DNA of 13,681 nucleotides from positions 1 to 13,681 of the forward strand of contig MU867176.1 of assembly GCA_033725935.1 (NCBI GenBank), given 5' to 3'. Origin of the DNA: Cladorrhinum sp. PSN259 (lineage: Eukaryota > Ascomycota > Sordariomycetes > Sordariales > Podosporaceae). The notes below the pieces were generated by a model. It worked only from the letters and a program-made list of their open reading frames with translations, was not told the origin of the DNA and did not search any database. This document shows positions 1 to 8,519 of this stretch, one piece after another. The first letter of the stretch is position 1. Each line of letters starts with the position of its first letter. A program made the translations under genes and the position numbers.

Positions 1-94
1 CTTTGAAACCACAACCCCCCTCCCCCAGGACAGCACTGAGTCGCCGAGAGTTCGGCACCGTGCACAACAGTTCCCGTCGTTCTGCGTGCGCCCA
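1..94. other. Isolated left-end fragment, no feature identified
   Basis: This is ordinary mixed-composition sequence cut off from the rest of the window by a long homopolymer block. Two minus-strand frames are open through it, but 94 bases are too few to call a gene. It may be genuinely adjacent sequence or an unrelated fragment joined across the homopolymer during assembly. Confidence 0.4.
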
Positions 95-97
95 GGG

Positions 98-157
<60 letters not shown>
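95..157. repeat. G7-C46-A10 homopolymer block
   Basis: The sequence is seven G (95-101), then 46 C (102-147), then ten A (148-157). Three abutting homopolymers of this length are very unlikely as natural fungal DNA. On the minus strand, reading outward from the contig, this is poly-T then poly-G. That fits two-colour sequencing, where no signal is called as G. It is best treated as an assembly or sequencing artefact, and the join to positions 1-94 should not be trusted. Confidence 0.8.
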
Positions 158-159
<2 letters not shown>

Positions 160-563
160 GGTTGTGAGGTCCAAAAAAGTTGATGTGTGATGGTATGGGT
201 TTTGAAAAAAAGGGAGTAAGAGTAAGAGAAAATGAACACGGATGATAAAAAAAAAGACACGGAACACAGTAAGAAAGAAAAGAAAAGAAAAAGTCAGGAG
301 GTTCAATAGTGAAGAAGCAAGGGGGGAAATTTATATAGAGCCCAAAATCTGGAAACTCGGTCAAAGCGAAAACTTCAAAGGTCCAGTTGTTTGTCAAGTC
401 AGAGTTGAGATCTCGGGTTAGTATGATGGATCTCAATCCGTCTTTACTTGGATGAGATTTGAGTCAAAGTTACTTTGCTCTATTGCGACGGCGCGTGGCG
501 AACCTGACGTCGCGGTCGTCATTAGTACGGCAAGTATGTAAAAAGGGGGTTCGAGGGTATACC

Positions 564-597
<34 letters not shown>

Positions 598-2271
598 CCG
601 GATGCGGGGCTCGGCCGGATGCCAGTCAGTCAGTTCGAGAAAGCTGGCAATGGTTTAATTAATGGTCTGGATCATCTCTCATGGATTCGTGATCATATGC
701 AAGGCTTTGTTGCCAAAGAATGAAAACAAAACGGCGAATTCCGAGTTGTGGACAAAGAAAGGTGTTTCCGGGTCGACGTGCCTCAGCTGTAGGCTTCTGA
801 AAGCTCTTTGTGCTGTTACTGTACCTAGGGTAAGAGTGGTAAAAGCCAAAAACAAAGCCAGGTACCTATGTACCAGGTCATCGTCCCACCTGTTCGCCTG
901 TAAATGCATCCATCCCACGTCAAGAGGTCCAAAACGCGGGAGCTCCGGGTTTACCTAGCTCTTTACCTTGATGAAAGCTCCGGTTTTTGTCTGACTCGTG
1001 TGAGCTCTTTGGTCTCGTCGGGTTACAATGGGACGAGCTGGAATACCTATCAGTTTTAGTTCTTCCATGCGATGTCAACCACAACAGCCAAATAAATAAA
1101 TAAAAATGGGAGAAGACAGGGTATCAGAGGCATATTAATTAAATGGCAAGTACCACATCATCTCCCAATCATAATTCCGGAATCCGAGAAAACTCGGGGT
1201 TGTTATGGCCACTGGCAAAAAGCTCAAGCTGTGTGAAAACAGCCCCGCCCCCACGGACTGGGACCTCCGCGTCACAATGAGCTAAGAAGAAGAATGCACG
1301 TCAGCAAATAAGGTTTATTCGAAAAAACAGCCAAGCACCTGCCAATGGAATTGAGTGAGCTGGTGAGGTGGAGACATTGGAGTAATGATGTTTCTCTCTG
1401 ACCACCCCTTTTCAACTCGGCTCACTTTTCCTTATCTCTCCTTTCTAGTTTTTTTAGTTTTTTTTTTGTCAGTTTCTATATGCCAAAGTTTACAACATAA
1501 AATATCTAACGAATGAAGTGATCGCTTCCTTTCCTGTTCTGAAGTTCTCATCCTGGCAGGCATTGTTTACTTTACCCCTATTTACCCCTGTTCGTTCGAG
1601 TGTGTTCATCGAAGATGGCTTCCTTTTTTGTGTAACTTGATACCCTCTCCCAATAATATCGAAGCACAGTTATCATTATATCGGCAACTAGGAATAATGT
1701 ATAAAAAGGATCATAGCAAATGGATGTTGCATTATAATCGAGATGTAAGAAGCGAATATTGTGTGCATGTGCATTAAAAGTAGTATAAACTAAATACGCC
1801 AACTTTTCGTTTCCCTTTCGTCCTTTTTATATCTTTTGTCCTGTATCTGTTGTATATGCTCTTTTATAATTTTTATATATACCTCCAATGTATGCCATCA
1901 TCATAAGTGGTTGTTGGGGTGCTCGGCATGAGAGTATGCGCATAAGGTAGAGTTGTACATGCCATGGGGCGTCGTCGAGTCATAAAAGTAGGAAACGAAA
2001 AAAGAAAATGAATAAAGAAATAAGACTTTACAAGTCTTGTCGTCAAGTCGTTTTTATGATATCGAAACTGAAATAAAGAATGTAAGAACGAACTATAAAA
2101 AGTATATAGTTACGATGCGCTCCCTGTAAGTCGTCAACTAAGATGGTTATCATCCAGTCACACCAGAGGTTGTTTGTGGATCAAGGTTCGGGTTGAATGT
2201 CGTAGTCGTAGGATTGTGAAGCAAAAAACAGGTGAATTCGTTGGTAGGTAAGCAACAGTAGACTTCACAGC
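158..2271. other. Intergenic region without a supportable gene
   Basis: About 2.1 kb with no convincing coding sequence. The longest open frames (under 100 codons) have low-complexity or unbalanced composition, and one is made partly by the GT microsatellite. The region contains A-rich stretches (about 185-300), a (GT)15 repeat, a cluster of TACCT motifs on the plus strand at about 820-970, and AT-rich sequence from about 1480 to 2110. The right part is downstream of the minus-strand zinc-finger gene and should include its 3' untranslated region; no clear polyadenylation signal was seen. Confidence 0.6.
565..594 (+). repeat. (GT)15 dinucleotide microsatellite
   Basis: Fifteen uninterrupted GT units, flanked by ACCG on the left and GGGCCG on the right. 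It lies in non-coding sequence. Perfect dinucleotide tracts of this length are usually length-variable between isolates. Confidence 0.95.
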
Positions 2272-3762
2272 TCAACAAGCCCAACGATCTCCCTCATCTG
2301 TGCGGCCCACCCAAATCTGGTCGAGCTGCAACATGCTTTCATGATAGTCGGCAGGTTCAAAGGACTCCCGCGTTGGAGACACCTCAGGATATGGCAGCGA
2401 AGGGTTGTTGGAGATGCCATAGCCAGATGCGGATGAACCAGGATTTCCGGAAGAAACATGATTGGTGTGTCCAAATAAGTATTGGTCTAGAGAAGCACGC
2501 GGGACTGATCCGGTGTTCATATCGTTTCGAAGCTGGGGATCGATTTGCATAATGAAGCTGTCTTGCTGTGTTCCAGTACAATTGATGTTGTTGTCATTGA
2601 TCTGATCGTAAGAAGTGCTGGGCTGTCGGAAGGGCAAATAGCCAGCAAGTGCGTCATCTGGTTCGAATGGAGCATGACTGGATGAAAGCTCGTGGAGTGC
2701 TAGTGAGTCGCCCGTTTGTCTCCCTTCACCCACACCCATCAGCATGCCATCTTGTGCATTAAGATCGATACCAGTAGGCTCGTCATGACTGAGCCCGCAC
2801 CTGCCCTTTATAGGTAAGCGGATTATTTCTGGCAGCTCATGATCAGACTTTGAACTTCTTCCAAGTTCAAAAGCACAGCGAACGAATGATTCCGGGTCGG
2901 GCAGGTGGCGAGTTTCCAACATCTTGATCAAAATATTTAGTGTATTCGGGGGCCAATGAAGCTGTGAGCCCCTGGGCAGCTTGGTCTTGCACTCCTTCCA
3001 AAGCTTGTTCATGTGTTCATCCTGCCGCAAGAGATTTCGAAAGCGAGTCTCGCGGGACCAGCTGTCTGTGTCCCCTTTCTCCCAGTGTGCCTTACATGTA
3101 AGATGATCGATGTATTTTCCGAATTCTTTTTTTGTGTTGGAAAGCTCCGTCGACACGAAGACCTGCCTGCACCCCGAGTAGCCGCAAGCAAAAACAAGTT
3201 GAGGGCACAAGGGGGTTTCAATCTTGTCATTTTCGCCGCGACTGTTGCTCTGGTGATCCTCTCTAAGGTGAGCATCAAGTGCCCTATTCCAGTGAAAAGG
3301 CAGTCCGCAAGCTGGCTCAGGGCACGTCCATTGTGTATCGGTACGATGGTAGTTTTCGATGTGTCGCTTCAAGTCCCACTTCTCACTTGTGCCATTTATT
3401 CCGATTGGGTACCATGGCGTTTTGACCTCGGAACACAGTTGGCACTTGAGGTTGACCAGACCTGACGGGGTACCTTTCCGTTTCTTGGACGGCCTTGCGC
3501 CGCGCGTGTTCTTCTTCTGATGACCGACTGTGGCCGTGGACGAGCGGGACGCAGGACCTAGGCTGCTATCAGTAACAGACTCTGCCATCAAGCGTGGGCC
3601 AAGACCAAGGTAAGACCTACGTGAAGCGCACTCTGCCTCCAGAAGTTTGACCAATGCCAGTGCCTTTTCTGGATCCTCAATGAATGCCTTAATCACGGGA
3701 GTGAAGATATCCAACGCTTCGCGGAGTCCATTAAACTGTACGCTGCTGTTGTCTTGGGCCAT
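2272..3762 (-). CDS. C2H2-type zinc-finger protein, probable nuclear regulator
   Basis: Intronless gene for 496 residues. The ATG at 3762 has A at -3 and G at +4, a good fungal start context. Residues 80-98 are basic, with KKRK at 93-96 as a likely nuclear localisation signal. Three candidate zinc-binding units follow: C107-x2-C110 with H134-x4-H139, whose middle is unusually long; C147-x4-C152-x12-H165-x4-H170, a canonical C2H2 finger; and C193-x4-C198 with H220-x5-H226, again with a long middle. The C-terminal part (about 320-496) is rich in Ser, Asn, Asp, Gln and Pro, has no visible fold, and could be an activation or interaction region. Multi-finger proteins with irregular spacing are common in Pezizomycotina and mostly uncharacterised. 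DNA binding and nuclear location are inferred from the fingers and basic patch; target and pathway are unknown. It lies about 2.3 kb downstream of ILV2 on the same strand, with no sign of a functional link. Confidence 0.85.
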   Translation of the reverse strand: MAQDNSSVQFNGLREALDIFTPVIKAFIEDPEKALALVKLLEAECASRRSYLGLGPRLMAESVTDSSLGPASRSSTATVGHQKKNTRGARPSKKRKGTPSGLVNLKCQLCSEVKTPWYPIGINGTSEKWDLKRHIENYHRTDTQWTCPEPACGLPFHWNRALDAHLREDHQSNSRGENDKIETPLCPQLVFACGYSGCRQVFVSTELSNTKKEFGKYIDHLTCKAHWEKGDTDSWSRETRFRNLLRQDEHMNKLWKECKTKLPRGSQLHWPPNTLNILIKMLETRHLPDPESFVRCAFELGRSSKSDHELPEIIRLPIKGRCGLSHDEPTGIDLNAQDGMLMGVGEGRQTGDSLALHELSSSHAPFEPDDALAGYLPFRQPSTSYDQINDNNINCTGTQQDSFIMQIDPQLRNDMNTGSVPRASLDQYLFGHTNHVSSGNPGSSASGYGISNNPSLPYPEVSPTRESFEPADYHESMLQLDQIWVGRTDEGDRWAC

Positions 3763-4294
3763 GCTGAGTTGGTATCAGTGGTGTTGGATCTCTGCCGGTG
3801 AAAAGTTTCGAGGTGAAAAGCGATGTGGAAGAGACCGTAATGATGAGATTCAAGTATGATGGTTTTTTGCTCGATTAGGTGATGGGGCTGATGGGGGAGA
3901 TATGTGGTACAGACTGTGTGTCGGATAGTATATCGAGCAATGTGTATGTATATGGTATGCGAGGGAAGAGAATAAGAGATTAAAATAAAGTTGATCGAGA
4001 GCTGCCGAAGAACGCAATGCTGGAAAAAGGAGTGGATGATCAAGGCTAACGAAGAAAGAATGATATATGTACAATACAAAAATACTCGGGAGTTACTGAG
4101 GTATGTAAAGAAAGAAACTGGCCCAGAGGTGCCGCCAAATGTCGACCGACGGAGTACGAGCCGGCACACAAAAGGGAGAAAGAAAAGAAAAAAAAACTGG
4201 AGAAGTTGGTAAAAGCGATTCTGGAGCAATGGCCAATCCAAGTTGGGAAATTGGAAAACTAAGCCGATAGGCTTCCCCCTGACACAGCAACGCC
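3763..4294 (-). promoter_or_regulatory. Probable promoter and 5' leader of the zinc-finger gene, free of ATG
   Basis: On the minus (sense) strand this stretch has no ATG for 532 nt upstream of the zinc-finger start, while the plus strand carries many. It is pyrimidine-rich on the sense strand, for example around 4170-4200. Loss of upstream start codons is expected in a scanned 5' leader, so much of this may be transcribed. No clear TATA box was found. A long open frame crosses this stretch from 4406 to 3693, but it looks like a by-product of pyrimidine-rich composition. Confidence 0.5.
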
Positions 4295-6027
4295 CATCCG
4301 GAAACTTGCGCCTGGGCGTGAAATTGAGCCTGCCTGACTTGCTGTGCTGGCAATGAAGGAAAGCAGGGGGCTGGGGAAAGTTTAGTTTCACCGAAAAGAG
4401 ATACATACATGGAGCATCTTGATGAACCGGTAGTCGAGATGGAGGGTGGGGGAACTACCCCATTCGCAGTCTATGATGAAGATAGCGGTGGCGTTGATGG
4501 AGTTGAGGAAAGGCAGACATGCAGCATCCTGCCGTCCGTCCCAGGTTCATCTTGGCTGACTGGGCCCAGTTGGCTGGATGCTCGATGTGACCCCGAGTGC
4601 TTGGTCCTTGCAGATTTTGACAGCTGAAGAGGAGGTCTGTGTCAGAGACGATCATCTCGATTAAGATTGTGTGGGGGGGGGGAAGGTGTGTGAGTTGTTC
4701 CTCCCTTCATCTATTTCAACTTGCGGTGAGCTGAGTCGCCTCAGGAACTGAAGAAGAAATGGCATCATGAGTCACGGTGAAAATAAAAATCGAAATTACC
4801 TATCTCCAAGTTAGCCGGTGAATCTAGACGTTGACATACCAACGTTCATGGTCTCACGATCAGCCTTACCCCAAATCAGACTCCACATCTTCAGGAACAG
4901 CAAAAGCATTCACGCGCTTGCGGTGCCTGGCACCATTCCCGCTCGGGAGTCTGTGTGTCTCATCGTGACACCACCAACCTTGGGGCGTTCTTTTACGCTT
5001 CGATGCAAGGCTGTGCCGCACCTTGGCGTCCAAAAGTTTTCTGGACTTTTTCCCTGCTGTCCCATTCCATCTACCTCAGAACCCAGATCCAGACTAGAAT
5101 GGTCGGGAGGGACGGTGAACCATGAGAGAGATCTTGTTGAGATTAATGAGTCCTGGTGCGTTATCAATATCGTCGTCGAATATTGTCATGGGGGTGTGTA
5201 TGTATAAAAAACGAGAACAAAACTTACTGAGTGGTCAGTTGCCTTAGCGGCCATTTGCTAGTGTTTCGACGGCGCAAGGCACACACCCCGGATTGCCCAT
5301 CGCAAATCTCCGGGGTGGGAAAGGTAGATGTTGCATCGGATAACGGAGTACAACCGTCGTCGCCCATGGCGATGTATGCATATACCAGCATCGGTCGGAA
5401 TTACCGTCGTACGGCCAAGAGTGTGTTGTTCCTAATATGCATTTAAACCATCACACTAGTATGCTACCTAGCGGAAAAGAAGAAAGTAAAATGTATAAAA
5501 AAAGCAGCCCCCGCACAACCCTGACCAAGATCATATTATTGCACTGACAGTTCAAAGTAAATTTCCCAGGGACCGCTCATCAGAACCTCCCCGAGACGGA
5601 ATTCTTCATCAAACCATGGTATCCATTCATTTCCCACCACAAACCACAATATGTATGTACAGGGCCATCCTGTTGGCATATATTTTCTTCCTCTGCCCTC
5701 CTTTTTGATGCCCAGATCCAGTCCGCCCAAAGGATCTCAACCACCGTTTTTTTTGGGTCTTGCACGCCAACCAAATAATGCAATACTATAAAGGAAGAGG
5801 CCAACTCAGGGCCATTTGAACGAACACAACTTTTCGCTCCCCCCTTTTTCCGGATATCAAAAAGAACTCGTTAAAACCGAAAGAAAGAACGGTCCACCAA
5901 AATCTGTACTGCCCCCGAAAAAAGTAAAAAAGTATAAAAGAAAAAAAAAAACCAAGGGAAAACGAGACCCAAGGAACACCGCTTAGAAGAACTCATTACG
6001 CCTCAAACCCAGAAGAAGCACTTTTGT
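4295..6027. other. Intergenic region between ILV2 and the zinc-finger gene
   Basis: No gene can be supported. A 72-codon plus-strand ORF from an ATG at 4409 and a 129-codon plus-strand frame starting at GTG (4818) have no recognisable features. The region includes a G10 run (4673-4682), one TGAGTCA (4768-4774) and A-rich sequence next to the ILV2 stop (about 5918-5951). The right end should contain the ILV2 3' untranslated region and the left part the upstream region of the zinc-finger gene. Confidence 0.55.
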
Positions 6028-8430
6028 TTAGCCGTGGAGACCGCTAGTACGCTCACGCATGAGCTCTCGTCGCTTCTTATCCTTGGCTATTGGCAAAAAG
6101 TTAGTAAAAGCAGGTCACTCTGATATCAAGTCAGGGAGGGAAAAAAAACATACCACTATCATAGACAAGGAACTCGTGGAGAGCTGCGCCGCCAGGGACC
6201 ATGGGAAGAACGGGCACCTTCTTGTCAGTGACAACCTCCAAGAGAGCAGGGCCGTCGGTGTTGATCAGCCACTGGAGGGCTTCTCGGGTCTCTTCTGGCT
6301 TGATGAGGCGTCTGTGTTGGATGCCCATGGCATCTGCCAGCTTCATGAAGTCAGGGTTCTTCTGGTGGGTGTGCGAATAGCGATCTTCGTAGAACAGGTT
6401 CTGCCATTGGGTAACCATACCCTGCTCCTCGTTGTTGAGAACAATGATCTTGACGCCAATGTTGAACTGAGCAGCAGTGGAAAGCTCGGTGAGGGTCATG
6501 CCAAAGGAGGCATCACCATCAATATCGATAACAAGGGCGTCAGGCTTGGCTACCTTGGCACCGATGGCTGCAGGGAGACCATAACCCATGGTACCCAAAC
6601 CACCTGATGTGATCATGGAGCGGGGTTGTCTCCAGCGGAAGTGCTGAGCAGCCCACATTTGATGCTGGCCAACACCGGTTGCGATGTATGTGTTATCCTT
6701 GCGGTCGGCAGTGAGGTTGCTGAGCTCCTCGATCAAAGTCTGGGGCTTGATCAAGCCAGCGCGGTCGGCGCGCTCGTAGTCGGAAAGGGGCCACTTCTTC
6801 TTCCACTCGTTGATCTGGTCGAACCAAGCCTTTCTGTTGGCCATCGTCTTGGACTCAACTTGGGGAAGGAGGAGCTCGAGGTTCTTGCCGACATCACCCT
6901 CCACGGCTTCCGTGGCCTGCACAACCTTGTTGATGTTCTTTGGCATGATCTCAAAGTGGACAATGCCTCCGCGTCCCTCCTTGGCAGCAGCCTTCGCGGC
7001 TGGCGCGAACTTGGCAATGCTACCAGTTACGCGATCATCGAAACGTCCACCAAGGCAGATGATAAGATCGGCCTCCTGCATCGACATGTTGGCGTATGCA
7101 GAGCCGTGCATGCCGAGCATGTGCAGGGACTTCTCATCGAGCTCGTCGAAGGCGCCGAGGCCGTGAAGGGTGGTGGTAACGGGAATAGAGGCTTTGTCGG
7201 CCAGCTCCCGGAGGTACTTGACACCGTTCTCGGAGCAAATGACACCTTGACCGGCGTAGATGACAGGCTTCTTGGCGATGTTGACCAGGTTGGCAACACG
7301 GCGAATTGAAGCATCCAACTGTCTCTTGGTAAGATCGAGAGCAGCGCGCGACGCAGCACTAGGGATAGTCGGGATGGCGCTTTCGGTGGGAATAGCCTTC
7401 CTAAGGATGCCAGCAGTGATATCCTTGGGAAGATCAATAAGGACGGGGCCGGGTCTGCCGCTCGTCGCAATCTCGAATGCCTCGTTGATTCTCCGGGGAA
7501 GCTCCGCAACGCTCTTGACCATAACATTCCACTTGGTACACGCCCGGGAGATGCCGATCACGTCGGCTTCCTGGAAGGCATCGCTGCCAATAGCACTGGT
7601 AACAACCTGTCCCGTAAATACAACCATTGGCGTGCCGTCGGCGAGAGCATCAGCCATGGGGGTGATCACGTTAGTGGCGCCAGGGCCCGAAGTCACCAGA
7701 ACGACACCAGGCTTTCCAGAGGCACGAGCATAGCCCTCAGCCATATGGCCGGCACCCTGCTCATGTCTTGGGAGGATGAAATTGAAGTGTGGGGAGTTGT
7801 AGATCGCATCGAAGACGGGGAGAATTGCGCCGCCAGGGTAGCCGACTGCAATGCATTAGCCAAACGCTCCGAAAAAAAAAATAAGCAGGCAAAAAGATAC
7901 ACACAAATAGTGTCAACTTTGTGTCGCAGCATCATCTCGTGGAAGATCTCTCCTCCAGTCTTTCCGATAAATCTATATAAAAGGGTCCTGTCAGCGCTCG
8001 AACCAGCGCACGGTGTTTATTACGTCGTCGGCAGGACACATACGATTCGTCCATATTATTCTTACGGGTGTTCACCAGGGGTTGAACATGATTCGGCTCG
8101 GCATTGAATGCTGGGCTCGGCGTCGCCCGTACCTCACTGTTTGCCAAATGAGTTAGCCATTGCACATTGCCTGTGGTGGTGAGTCACCAGCTCATGGGGG
8201 AAGTTGTAAGAGACCCTAGCTTCGAGGAGGAGTCATCGGGGTTGAGCGGGGGAGATCACATACGCAGCAGGCACCTTGGTGGCAGCAGATGTGCTCTGGT
8301 TTCTAACATTTGATGGCGCATTTCGCACGGCGGTGATGGCCAACGACTTTGGGGCAATCGATAGGGCTCGTTGTTGGGCTGGCCGAACCTCGGCCATCGC
8401 CCTCAAGGCGCGGGTGGTCTGACGGATCAT
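6028..8430 (-). CDS. ILV2: Acetolactate synthase catalytic subunit, mitochondrial
   Basis: Acetolactate (acetohydroxyacid) synthase condenses pyruvate with pyruvate or 2-ketobutyrate, the first shared step of valine, leucine and isoleucine synthesis in mitochondria, using ThDP, Mg2+ and FAD. Five exons: 8430-8264, 8136-8044, 7972-7905, 7845-6154 and 6086-6028. The introns are 127, 71, 59 and 67 nt with GT-AG ends, and the spliced product is 692 residues, normal for fungi. The ATG at 8430 sits in CCCACCATGA. Residues 1-48 are Arg/Ser/Ala-rich, a likely mitochondrial presequence. The pyrimidine-binding domain has GYPGG (111-115) and catalytic Glu138 in RHEQGAGH. RFDDRVTG (377-384) lies in the central domain. 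The ThDP-Mg ligands expected from yeast are present: Asp554, Asn581 and Glu583. Trp590 matches yeast herbicide-site Trp586. Residue 191 is Val where yeast has Pro192. The last exon encodes a conserved basic tail ending RTSGLHG. Identity is near certain; exon ends were set from splice signals and family continuity. Confidence 0.98.
6087..6153 (-). other. ILV2 intron 4 with perfect TACTAAC branch point
   Basis: A 67-nt intron with donor GTATGT and acceptor ATAG. The branch sequence TACTAAC (plus 6100-6106) matches the yeast-type optimum exactly, 13 nt before the exon. It splits codon 674 (G|CC, Ala). Reading through it would replace the conserved 19-residue tail after residue 673 with a short unrelated sequence. 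Confidence 0.93.
7846..7904 (-). other. ILV2 intron 3
   Basis: A 59-nt intron with a GTGTGT donor and a TTGCAG acceptor, preceded by a GGCTAATG branch-like sequence. It splits codon 110 (T|TC, Phe) just before the conserved GYPGG motif. Removing it restores the expected DTIFGYPGG reading. Confidence 0.93.
7973..8043 (-). other. ILV2 intron 2
   Basis: A 71-nt intron with a GTATGT donor and a TATATAG acceptor; CGCTGAC upstream of the acceptor is a plausible branch point. It splits codon 87 (TC|A, Ser). Splicing joins NNMDES to FIGKTGGEIFHEMM, as expected for fungal acetolactate synthases. Confidence 0.92.
8137..8263 (-). other. ILV2 intron 1, longest of the gene
   Basis: A 127-nt intron with a GTATGT donor and an AACAG acceptor; GGCTAACTC near the 3' end is a good branch sequence. 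It lies between the presequence exon and the mature enzyme and splits codon 56 (GC|T, Ala). It is about twice the length of the other three introns and carries a TGACTCA-type site in an extended dyad. Confidence 0.9.
8177..8189. promoter_or_regulatory. Possible Gcn4/CPC1 site inside ILV2 intron 1
   Basis: The core TGAGTCA (8180-8186; TGACTCA on the coding strand) is the consensus bound by Gcn4 in yeast and CPC1/CpcA in filamentous fungi, regulators that induce amino-acid genes on starvation. Here it extends to two 6-nt arms, TGGTGA and TCACCA, around a central G. It lies about 240 nt downstream of the start codon, inside an intron. A 7-base core arises by chance once or twice in a window of this size, so function is only inferred. 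Confidence 0.4.
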
Positions 8431-8437
8431 GGTGGGC

Positions 8438-8519
8438 GGGAGAGCGGAGAGAAGGACGAGGAGAGATAAAGAGAGGAAAAGAGCAAAGGAGCAAAAGAGA
8501 GGAAAGGAGAAGGAAGAAA
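8438..8519 (-). promoter_or_regulatory. Pyrimidine-rich tract just upstream of ILV2
   Basis: Of 82 bases, only five on the plus strand are pyrimidines, so the ILV2 sense strand is almost pure C/T from 8 to 89 nt upstream of the ATG. CT-rich tracts next to the transcription start are typical of well-expressed filamentous-fungal genes. The sense strand has no ATG until 8580, so this may be both core promoter and 5' leader. No TATA box was seen. Confidence 0.6.

Noticed and set aside
459..662. 67-codon ORF with a Val-Cys repeat
   Set aside because: The repeat is the translated GT microsatellite, and the start codon is not ATG.
3013..3465. 150-codon plus-strand ORF
   Set aside because: It lies antisense to the finger-encoding part of the zinc-finger gene and has no independent support.
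3693..4406. 237-codon minus-strand ORF overlapping the zinc-finger start
   Set aside because: Its product is rich in Phe, Leu, Ser and His, as expected from pyrimidine-rich leader sequence, and it runs into the zinc-finger gene in another frame. It is most likely not translated.
4818..5207. 129-codon plus-strand open frame
   Set aside because: It begins with GTG, not ATG, and shows no recognisable features; eukaryotic initiation there is unlikely.
6059..7733. Long plus-strand open frames (182, 227, 118 and 157 codons) across the ILV2 region
   Set aside because: They are antisense to the certain ILV2 exons; codon bias against TTA, CTA and TCA on the real strand leaves the other strand open. 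No domain is recognisable.
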